64,000 bases of DNA. Source: Acanthopleura granulata (taxonomy: Eukaryota > Mollusca > Polyplacophora > Chitonida > Chitonidae). How positions within the stretch are numbered: position 1 is the stretch's first letter; every line of letters starts with the position of its first letter. Both the position numbers and the translations under genes were made by a program. The notes below the pieces were generated by a model, which ran no database searches, was not told the origin of the DNA, and saw nothing but the letters and a program-made list of their open reading frames with translations. Shown here piece by piece: positions 36,301 through 48,300 of the stretch. The stretch lies in the NCBI GenBank assembly GCA_016165875.1, contig JABBOT010000016.1, positions 7,126,598 to 7,190,597 of the forward strand. The letters run 5' to 3'.

Positions 36301-39300
36301 CCATACACCAGGATTATAAACTAATTAACACTGTGTTTTACCTGAGTGATAAAGGAGTTAATTATAGCCATGGATTGACCAGAGGTTTTAAAGTGATGGC
36401 ATTCCTGATACTGCCTTCAAAATGGTACCAACATAATTCATTGTATGTATGGGTCCCAGACCAGGGTTGTCCATCGCTGGGCTCGGCTAGGCTAGGCTAG
36501 GCTAGGCTAGGCTAGACTCAGCGTTAATTACCTTTACCTGTAATTAGAGAGGTTCTCAGGTATAAAAGCCTTTGATGTCAGTTTTACATTAGGACCTATG
36601 TGGAAAGTCAGGCTGTAGTCTTTTTGAGCATAAAGAGTTTTCTGCTGACCAGCACTTGCATTGAAGTTTATCAGTTAATAACTGGGGCAGCATGGGTAAT
36701 TTTATTTTATTTTTTATTTTTTTTTTCTGGCATTGTATATAAACAGGAAACCTTTTTGTATAATTTGGAACTCTGAAGTTCTTTTCGAGGAATGTATTGG
36801 TATATGTACCCATGATTCTGTGTTTATTTACTGATTTCATTGGTGAATCAAAATTCTTCTGATGGTGGAATGATTCTTTTAAAATGTACTTTAACACATG
36901 TTCATGAATGCTGTAATTTGTCAAGTCATGTCACATTTTATTTAAGATTTTAGTGGTGTTTTGCAGAATTTTAGGGCATTTTGTACAGTGATTGATGTTT
37001 TACCAAACTGATTCATGAACATTTTCAAGCTGTACAACTCAATCAAGACTTCAAATCTGGTGTTAATGACAGTATATTTGAATATTTTCAGAACACAATC
37101 ACCAACGCGGACAAGCTACTGGCTGCTGCTGACGAACTCGCGCAGACAGGAGAATGCAACCCGGAGGAGATCTACCGCGAAGCGCAGGAGCTGGAAGAGC
37201 GCATGCACAACTTCCTGACCAGCCTGGAGAGGAGGCGTGCCGTCCTGGACATGACAGTCTCCTTCTACTCACACGTTCATGAGGTATGTGGAATCTAGGG
37301 TGGAGGGTTCAAATCCCACGGGATGCAGTTTTGAATGTTTTCCTAATAAAGGGTTACTGCTGTCCTGTTTATTAGGTATGTGGGGTTCAAGGGTTGGGGG
37401 GTCAAATCCCACAGCCTGCCGTTTTTATGATTCGCACGTCCATTTGGTATGTGGGCTCAAATGTTGAGGGTTCAAATCCCACAGGCCTCAGTTTGTATGT
37501 TTTGATAATTAAGGGTTAGTCCCCTTCTACTCAGCTGTTCATGTGGTGTGTGGGTTCAAGGGATAAGAGTTCAAATCCCACGGGTTGCAGTTTGTATGTT
37601 TTGCTAATAAAGGTTTAGTCTCTTTCTACTTGCACGTTTATGAAGTATGTAGGTTGTAGGGTTTGGTGTTAAGTTCCCACGGCCTGCAGTTTGTATGTTT
37701 TGTTAATAAAGGGTTAGTCTCCTCTTACTCACCTGTTGAAGAGGTATGTGGGTTCAAGGGTTGAGGGTTTGAATCCCATTGACTGCAGTTTGCATTCTTT
37801 TGATTATGAAGGGTCAATCCTCAACTCACAGGGGTTTGTGGATTACTGAGTCAAGTCCCCTTGCCCACATTTATTGTCATCGTACAATTTTTGATTCAAT
37901 TTCATTTCAATACATACAGGCCACAAGGCCCACTTAGAGGACAGATAAGAAGCAAGAAAATAGGACAGTTTAAATATAAGATTGTAATTAAAGATATGAG
38001 GCATAAAACACTGTAAATGAAAGGCATTAACTGGGGTGAGTTCATTGGCATTTTACTGAAATTCTTTACTTCTTTAGAAAAATGTTTGAGGTAAATTTTT
38101 CTTCTTCCTTGTCCATTACCACAGACATTAAATCCCACATCCTTCCTTATGGTTCTTTAAAGGTTTCTTATCCTGATTGTTTTATTATATGGGCGCCAGT
38201 TTCTCTTCCTGATGACAAACTCGAGAGTTTCCATGGTTAAGCCAACCCTGGTCTTTCTAGTTTTCATTGAATTGGGTTCGGAAGAGGCTATAGTGAAGAC
38301 AGTTTTGAGTGCTGGGGCTGAAACACTGATGTATACATGTACATAAAGCGCCACTAGATGCATGTGCCTTGGGTTAGTTCACCGCACAGCATGTTAGCCA
38401 GCTAGCTGGCATGGGCTGTCATGTCCAGAGGTTTTTCTCTGAAGCTATCGCTTTTCTGCCATTGTCCACTGTCCAGAAAGTGTCCTCAAAATGTCCTTAC
38501 CAGCAGACAATGAACGACGACATTTTCCAATTATCCGCAGACTAATTCATCGTTGTTGTCCCGGATGCTGCAGTGGCTTTATTCTGTCGCCATGGCAACC
38601 AATTGTTGCTTTATCGAGGGTTTTTTATTCCGTGCCTTATTTTCCAGGCAGGCATGTGGGAGGTTCTACATGTGTAGATATTCTTTATGGGTCAACACAG
38701 ACTTTATTCCTGCGTGTATATCTTGTTCGTCAAGCACGGTAAGGTGAATAAGGTACCCTAGAGATAAGGGCATGGCAGAGTGGCTTGTAATCATTCAGAC
38801 AGGTGTGGACAATTGATACGCTCTACTTCATGTACATAGATGTGAAGACATGCATGTAAATAATAGATTATTCAAACAAAAGATGTTGTTTCGAAGATAT
38901 AAGGGTTGTTTGAAAAAAAAATAGCCTTTGGATGAATTGTATTTTGGGTGAAGTTAAGAAATCATCTACATGTATAGAACTTAAACCAATGCCAAATACG
39001 CAATGGAAGAAAATGCCACACACAAAACATAAGTGACATAATGCCAGTGGCACATACAAAACTTAAATCAGTGCCACATATGAAGCATAAGTCACATAAG
39101 TGACACATACAAAACTTAAATCAGTGCCACATATGAAGCATAAGTCACATAACGTAATTGACACATACAAAACTTAAATCAATGCCACATATGAAGCAAA
39201 GTCAGATAACATAAGTGACACATACAAAACTTAAATCAATGCCATATACAGAGTATAAGATGAAATAGGCAGGACAGAATATCAGTTGAATCAATCTTTG

Positions 39301-42300
39301 TTTGGGAGTTCAGTGCAGTGCGCAGTTCTCTGTTGATTGATTGATTGAAAGAATTAGCCCTTATGGCTTGATATCTCTGCAGTGCGTATACAGTCACGTA
39401 TACATATAGTGTCAGTAAAGTCATGCAAAATGACATGATATGCATGATTGATCATACACATTCAGACACCTGTCTTATGCAAGATGATTTAGTGATACAG
39501 TTATCAAAAACGAATCCAGTTCACCTCTCGTTTTTTGGTCAGCACATTGATTTTACTGGAAGTATCAACAAAATGTGAAACATTGGTTGATATACATCTT
39601 ATACATATTGCGATAAAATGGAATGAGAATTTTCAGTTGGTTTTGAAGGATATCAGGATTTTTTCAGGACATCTAATCTTTGTCCAACAATATGGCCAGA
39701 TCTAATCAGTTTACTCATAGGGGTAAGTTGCTGGAAGAAACTTCAGCTGATTTTGAGGGAAAAAATCCTTTTCCTTAAACATGAAATAGTATTTTGTCTT
39801 TAACATTCTCATATCACATCATTTCCAAACATGATTCACCGCTGGCTATATTTTGATACTTAAAACTTTTCCATGATGTGTGCCAGCCAAGAAATTGAGA
39901 GCTCCTAGCCTTGCTAAGCTCACACACAGTCTAGTTTCAATAAAGCAGTGCAAGTGAATGCCCTATTTAATTTGTAAATTCTGCTTTGCACAAGTAGGGT
40001 TGGAATTTATGTACCATTACTCTAGGCTAACAAGGCAACTGAGCAAGGCATCTTAATTATGTATACAGTAATCTTGACCCTGTGTTGGACAGAAGACACT
40101 AACTCTCACTTAGGGCAACCACTAACCATAGAACTACCTGCATTATTAATGCTGGAGTAGTAATTTTACTGTAGATATTGTAAAGATATGTCCTGCTGGT
40201 GGATGTTTATGTCCCAGGCTCTTAAGGTGCCATATGAACTTGCTGCTGTCGTGTGAGAGAAATACAGTAATTCATCTAAATACTTTCAGAAGCAATGCAT
40301 AACCTGTAAAATGACACTTTTTATGCCAAGGCTTAAGTTTTTCTGAGAAGTAATTTATCAGACTACAAAAAAAAAAAAATTCCTAAGTGCGTTTATCAGA
40401 TGGAGGAATCAGTCAGAATCAAGCAAAATTACGTCGTTTTAAAAAAAAAAGCCAAACCTCAGGTGAAATTATGTAGTCTTGGACATGTTTTGGTTTCCAA
40501 ACTTTTTGTCAAAACAGGGACGTTCCAAAGAAAATAAATGCACATAGAACAGCATTGTACTGGATTTTCCCCAGGATGTTGCTTGACAGGTTTAAAGGGA
40601 AAGGCCCTAGAAAATTGAAGTTCTGGTGATGAACTGTTGTAATTATATGGCGCCACTGTTGACTCGCATTGTCAATATGGTCCATAAAACCCACCATACA
40701 ATCAAAACGTTTGACTGAATTTCATTTGGTGAGAAAAATGTGAAAAAAATCAATGCAGGTATTTTCAGATGCAGTCCTAAGCCGTCTTTATACTCACCCT
40801 AGATTCGTTGTTTCAAGGCCTTTCCCTTCAAAAAAAAAAAATAAAATAACAATATTTTTGGTATTTTTTACACCATCATTACACCATCTCTTCAATTATA
40901 GTAGACTTAATTGCTTTGGGATTTATAAGTCGGGAGTGCTAGAATTCCAATTTACCATTGTCGGAATTCCCATTGGGCCCAATTCTTGCCAAAAAATGTC
41001 ATTTCAAAAAAGTAATGGATTTTCAGTTAAGTAAACCGAAGTGTCTGTTCCTGGTTTGTTGAAATTAGATTTGCCTGACATGTGACAATTAAACATTACA
41101 TTCAGATGGACAGATGCTGTCCTCCTGCTGCAAAGTGCTTCTCAGTCTGTGATTGAGTGTGAATGTATTACCACTCTAGTCTTTGTGCTCTTATGCAAAT
41201 AGATTATTGCCACAGGACTCAGTTAGAAATGTGTGTGGTTACCAACCAATCATCTCCCTGCTCCCTAGACATTGCAGATCTGCTAACACCTCATGGCCTT
41301 TATTCATTGGCCATAAGGATGGCTAATTTGTTTACTGACAATTTCTGCGGTTTTTAGCAGTTTTGGCTGCACTCATGGCCCGGACTGGCTCATTCGCCTA
41401 AAGTGTCGCTCTTGATGCTGCTGATTGGTCGCTGACAAGTCGAGTGACATGCTCAAATTCCGTTCTGTCTGTAATTTTCAATGAAGAGTTTTGTCAGCCA
41501 TTTGTTGGATGGCAGTAGGATTTTCCCAGGCTTTGCTCAGTTTCCTCCACCCATATAACATGTGTAATGACCATTTACTTTGGTCATTCACACTGAAGTC
41601 AAACAAATTCATAATTTGTGGATTTTTGCAGGTTTACACTGAAGTCAAATAAATTCCCAATTTTGTTTTGAAGGTTGCATTAAAATGAAATGTATTACCT
41701 TGAGAGTTTTCTGGTCATGAACTTGAAACATTCTTTCCTACTAATTTTGAAGGATAACATATCTTGTGTTCTGTTTTAGACTCTTCCTTAGAATTACAGG
41801 TTGCTGTCAGGTACATGGACACCAGTCAAAATGTGCAAATAAATAAACCTGTATGCATCAAAGACCATAACACGGCAGGTTGTTTTCGGGTGTAAAGCCT
41901 TATATGAGAATGTTTAAGAATTCTCTGTCGACCATTGATGGTGTCCTCCAGAGAAACTACTAATGGTTTTCTTTCGTCATTTGTGAAGCTTCATAGTAAC
42001 ATGCAAGTACATTTTCCAGCTTTACTTGTAGACAGTTTTTCCACTTAGTTTAGAAGCTAATCATTTGTTGACATTTTATGATTTAAATGCACCTTTGCTG
42101 TTTCAGTTGACATCCTGGCTGGAAGAACTTCAGCAAGAGCTTCAGAGTTCAGAAATCGCTGACACTGTGGAAGGTGCAGAACAATTACTGGAGCAGTTCA
42201 ATCAGCAAAGGGACACAACTCTGGAAGCTGCGATTAACACGGTGGATGAGGGAGAGATATTGGTGCAACAGTTAAGGTGAGAGGGAGAGAGAAATGCCCT

Positions 42301-45300
42301 GGTGGTTTGCCGCTCTCTTCAGATTCTTGAAGGTTCTATTCCGATAACTAAGCCATTAGAAGTATAATTTAAAAGTGAAACCTACAAACTTGTTCCTCAA
42401 ATAACAAGATGCACTAAATTAAACATGTGCTTTGTACGCCAGAATTTTAAGCTTGCGGACAATGCAGTCATGAATAATGGATGAATTTAACGCTAGAGTG
42501 TTACTAGGGTTTGTAAATTAAATGTGCAAAGTATTGCCTCAATGAACTTCTTTGATTGTAAAATTATTTGGCTCTAAAGATAGTCTCAAATGCTAGTTTC
42601 TTTCCTGGGGCCTCCATGGCTCAGTCGGTCAGGGTGCTAGCACAGCGTAAATGACCCCAAGCCTCCCAACAAGTAGCAGTGTGTTCAAGTCTAGCTCATA
42701 CTGGCTTCCTCTCCGGCCGTACATGGGAAGGTCTGCCAGCAACCTGCGAATGGTTGTGGGTTTCCCCCCGGAAACATATAAGTGAAATATTCTTGATTAC
42801 GTCATAATACACCAATCAAATAAATAAATAAATAGTTTTTTCCTTCAAATAAAAGAGAAGTACCCATGATTTTTTTGTCCAAGTATATATACTATAGTTC
42901 AGAAGTATGGGCATGGATGTCTAAGTATGGTTGTTGTGTTTCAGAAGTATGAATATGGAATCTGAGAAGATCAGCTCTTCCAATGATGTCTCGCATATAG
43001 AGGGTAGGTACCTACCAGCTTTTCTAGGAGTGTTCTGTCTCTTAAAGTCAGTACTTTAGCTGTTATTAAGCAACCTTCCAGAGGGTTAACTTATCCTAAT
43101 CATAATTAATTTGATGTGATAATAAATATTCGATTATGTTTTGTGGAAATTTTTTCTCTGAATCATTTACTAGTCAATGGTAACTGTTAAAACATTGAAG
43201 ATTGAAAAAATTTGGTAATGCTGGCAGTTTCTGTTTTCTCTGTCATATAAAATTAATTAAAACAAAAACAACGTCCCTATTCATGGAGCTATGGAAAATG
43301 GGGACTGTTTCAAATTTTCTCAAAATTTTAAGATTTTTTGAAAGCTGTGTTGTTTCTTACTTCAATTTTCTAAGGAGCATCTTGCTGCAAGGTACATTTT
43401 TAATGTGTTCATAGGGGTTTATAGTATTAACCTTTGAGGCGACTGCATATGTAAGCATTTGACTGATGATTTCACCTAATCTTTTACGGGTTTAAACCTG
43501 TAAACTTCTTAGTGTTTCCTCCAGGCTGCCATTGGTTTCCTTTACACTCTCCATGGTTTCTTCCTAAAATTCATTGGTTTCCTTCAGACTGTCATTTGTT
43601 TGTTCCAAACTGTCAGTGGGTTCCTTTTCACCATCATTGGTTTCTCCCAGCACCTCAGTGATTTCCTTTAAACTGTCTTTGGTTTCTTCTAAACTGTCAG
43701 TGGTTTCCTTTGGGCTGTCTGTGGTTTCCTCCACTTTTTAATTTTACTCGCCATAACTTTGTGTAAGCTAAACCTCTGAGTTTGATAGAAAACTTGGATT
43801 AAAAAAAAGGTAAAATTGGAGAGTATGGCATGAAACAGCACTGAAATAAACAAAACCAGGTGTCAAAGGTAAGCTATTGTCCAGTGGATCAGCTTGACCA
43901 GAGGTCACCTTTGTACCGTTGCAGGTGTGATTGGTCAGCTGAACGAGAGTCGGGGGAAGCTTGAGGAGCTGTGGTCAGCCAGGAAACTGAAACTGGACCT
44001 CTGCCTGCAGCTACGCTTGTTTGAGAGAGACGCTCTAGAGGTAAGAAGTGTAAAATCTGAAATCATAAATTGTAACTCCATCTGACCGCACAAAGTGTAA
44101 AATCTGACCGTCATGAAATTGGAAAACAGACATCATGAAAGTCTGACTTCAGGAAATATAAAGTCTGACATCATAATAAATATTAGATGATGTCATGGGA
44201 AATTTTGCATTAAAGAAACATGGCAGAGTCGTCGGCTTGTCAGCACAGTGCAGTGACCCTTTGGCCTCTCACCAATGTGGTTGCTATGAGCTCAATCCCA
44301 ACTCATGCCGGCTTCCGTGTCATATAAGATTCTTGAAGCGTCAAGTTTGAAAGTTAATTAAAAATTCCCTCAAATTGTTTTTTAATACAATGTCCATACA
44401 TGAAAATACAATTACAATATAGTCATATTGAAGATGCATGGTTGGCTGTATATGTATATGTATGTCATTATTGGGTGTAGTTTATAACTTCTGTCACATT
44501 CAAGAAAAAAAAGTTGAGAACATTTTATGATCGTTGTGACTTCTAAGTTTTTGTGCCATAGCCTGCTTATCTCATTATCAGCAACTAGATTTTAGGGTAG
44601 ACTCACCTTCTAACCGTGTTATCTTGGCCCACAGCCGGTATGGTTAGAAAAGATTATGATTTCTTATTCGAGAATTTTTTTTTTGGCTTACAATAAATAA
44701 CCCACTCACTGCACAGATTTTTTTCAGGCATGTGTTTTTGGGGCAAGGCTTATAATAGAGCTGCTTTTGAATGTGTTTTTTAGAAAGGGAGAATTGTGCT
44801 CAGTAAATATTTGTACACTGGTTGCAGAATTTCAGACATAAGGCACATTTACAGATAGCTAATGATTTTATCCAGATCTTGGTATTAAATTTTTTTCCTT
44901 TTTATTTTGAATGTTGTGGTACTTGGTAAGAAAAAAGAAAAAAACAAACTCGCTCTGAGTTCATTACATGTATATAAATGTATAAAATGTCCAAACGACT
45001 CGACTCTTTTTCGTCCTGTCTGGAGTTGAAGACACCATTGCCTAATTTTGATACTCTCAAACACCATTTCACCAGGAAAACTCATTTGTTGAATCAAGTT
45101 TCATTCGTGTTTGTTTTCTTCGAAAACCTTGAGTGTTGCCGTCAGTCTTGTATGATTTCATGGATATCATTTATTTCTCACACATGTGAAGGACTTAGGT
45201 GATACAAAGTTTGGAAAAGGTCATTCTGCGTGCTGAATGCAATAGCAATGCACATGGTAAATAAAGAATTTTATATGCCTGTCTTGGAAGGGGAATTCCT

Positions 45301-48300
45301 TGATTTCCTGCTTTCATGGTTCGTCAGACCTTGGTGACAACAATTGTGCTTGTATTGGGGGGGGGGCATTTGCCGCAGAGCTGTATGGTGGCTGAAGAGA
45401 ATAAATTCACTTCTTGAATATGACATTAAACAACAACCACATAATTAATGAAGTAAAAAAATAATGGTTTGTCTAAGTTTGTTGAAAAGAGATTTGGACA
45501 TTTTTTTAGGTTAATGGCATTAATGAGGTCAAATGTCCTTGCCAAATTATTAAAGTGATCCTGTAAACACATATAAGTATATATATATATATGTTTGTGT
45601 TATCTTTAAACAACTTGGAACACAAATATTGCCCCCAAATTCTTCTTGATTAATGATAAAATGTGTGTATGAAAATGTTCGTGAACTTTACATGAAACAG
45701 GAACCCACCAAACTTCCAAGGCTAGTACAAGATAAATTCAAGCTTATATTGGAAGTTAACACCAGCTGTTAATCCAATCTGATGGCAAAAGTGGGACTTA
45801 AAAAAAGAGAAAGGAAGGTTATTTCTTTCTTGTCTCCATTTTTTTCCGCACTGTGTACATGTATGTCTGCTGTGCTGTAAATATTTTTAAATCAGCTGAC
45901 CCCACCTTCCTTATCAGTCTAGGGTTGGTTTGTCTGACTTGATGATATCAGGCCCAGAATACTATTCCCTTTGATTTGGTTTCAGTCTCTGGGTCTCAGA
46001 GTTTGTATAGAAACTTTCCAGTGCTGTAGACTTCAAGAAAACCTGGCTAGAATTGTGGATATATATATATAAATATAAAGGTTATGACATCACAATGTGC
46101 TGAAGACTATCAATTGATCCAGTTTGATACATGGTTTAAACATCATTTATTAATTTATTTATTAGTGTTCCATGCACCACTCAAGAATGTTTCTCTTATA
46201 TGACGGTGGCCAGCATTAGAGGAAACCAGAAACCAACGACCATCCACAGGTTGTTTGCACACCCTTCAAAGTGCTGACATCGGCATGGACTAGGCTTGAA
46301 CCCACAGTGATAGCCTTAAACTATAATTGTTTTCCGTAATAGTGTCTTGTGAGGCCAATTATTAAAACCTGAGTTCTTGTTTTGACACCTGAATACTTCC
46401 AGGGTTTTACAACGACATCGTAAATATTGAACACCTGTATTTTAAATTTAAATGACAAGCTTAAACCTTTAATAGAGTCCATAATCAAGACTTAATTAAT
46501 TTCATTGTAACAGATTCTGTTTTTTTCTTTTTCCCTTTTTAATGTTTGGTTAATAGAAACCCAGTGCAGTGTGATACAAACTTTTGTTTCAGCTTTTTAT
46601 TCATTTATTTAGATTAGAGGTTATTTGCATAAATCCTCATTTGCATTAATGTCTTAATTAGCAGAATATAATTATGTGGGCTATGATTTTACCAAACCTA
46701 AGTCAGTCATATTAAAGTCCCTCTGGAGAAAATCATGGACAAGTGACAAATATGAATCTGCTATTTGCAAAATAATATTTTTGGAAAACACAAACTGTAT
46801 TAGAAATGTAAACTACCTTTTACTGAAGGAGAAATCAGATATTTCTATGTAAATCACTGCTGAACAGTAATTATCTAAACAAGAAAAAATATAATTAATT
46901 GTCTACCAATTAAAAAAACAAGAAGAAAGGAAACATTGAATTGTGTTTATACACTGTATATTTAAAATCAAATAATTGAAGAAAAATGCATTGTCCTCCG
47001 AAACATTTACAAATATTTCCTGTAGGTTATAGTTTTTATTAAATATGACTGTGTAGAGTTGCTGTAGTTCTGATTATTCAGGATTTACTGGGTAGTTTAT
47101 GGTACTTAAGTTGAATCCCATCATTCCCTGACACAGAGCTTGTCACTGAAGGTCTGCAGTGTGCGGACAAGTGTGTTTGTACAGAAGTGTATAGGTTTGG
47201 GAGAGTGTATCAATTGTGTATGTCAACAGTCTCTCTGGGGAAAGATTGAGCTGAAATAGTAGCCTAATGGCTGAGACCAGGCTGAAAAAGTAGCCTGAGA
47301 GGTTTTTAATGCCAGGGTGCTAATCAGTGGTGAGGAGAAATTATCAGTGTTTTCATTGCTGCCAAGTCTCGTCTGTAGCTGGTGTGGTTCAGACACTGTG
47401 AGACTCTCTGTGGAGTGTCAGAGGACGTCAGGAGTTTCAGCCCAGATGTGAAAAGTTTCAACTCAAGAAGTGGAAGATTTTAGCTATTAAAGATTTGGAA
47501 GACTGATTTCAGCAAAGACTTGAAGGGATTCTGGATGTGGAGCTTTTCAGCTAACTTGAAAGATGTGGAAATTTTCAGCTATTTGGACAGTGTGGTGTTT
47601 AACCTCAATTTTTCATTTAGCTGTTTGGAGAGTTTGAGCTCCAACATGATGCTTATAATAAGCAGACGTGTCAGACTTCTGGACAACTGCATGTAGTGGT
47701 TTGTGACTCAATCAATACATTTTTCACCTATTTGGACAGTTTGGTGTTGAAACCTCAATTTTCATTGAGCTGTTTGGAGAGTTTGAGCTCCGACATGATG
47801 CTTGTTAGCAGATGTTTCCGACTTCTGGACTAGCTAATAGACAACAACTCAGTTAATCAATCAGTGGGCAACGCAACTACATGTTCATTATGGAGCATGC
47901 GTTTAAACGATTGCAGGTAGGAAAGCTTGTTGATAAACGCTGGTGGTGGTATTTTGTCAGGATGTCCAAAGTGCCCAGCATCTGGTCAGTCGGTCAGTGA
48001 ATCTGTCTGGGAAATTATAAGATCGTTTGACTGATTGAACAATTTTGCAGCCATATAAGACAGATTGAAAGGATTGCAGCCATTAGGGACGATGGTGATG
48101 ATGATGATGTAGCATTGATTAGATGACTAATACAACGCAAGATTCTTAATCAGGTAACTTAAGCCACTCTAAGGACAAGTGACTAAATGTATTGAGAACC
48201 TGATGATGGGCTGGAAAACTTCAGGTGTAGCTGGATCATAGATGTTAGGACAGTAGTGAAGTGCTGTCCCGTTTTATTACAAGGACTTTGGTGAAATAAA

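Larger units (their letters stand above)
15331..37091 (+). other. Intron 12, 21.8 kb, repeat-rich
   Basis: The largest intron in the window, and it splits spectrin repeat 4. It holds minisatellites at 15966, 18866 and 25000, SINE-A and SINE-C copies, a THAP-like remnant on - (17974-18054), a G-quadruplex-type tract (28517-28583) and a (GGCTA)n run (36480-36515). It also holds a dispersed repeat pair (20560, 32860). I found no intact nested gene. Stretches 16400-17900, 19740-20550, 21700-22990, 23410-24990, 27070-28180, 28600-30490 and 33120-35960 contain only AT-rich sequence with homopolymers and microsatellites. Confidence 0.9.
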
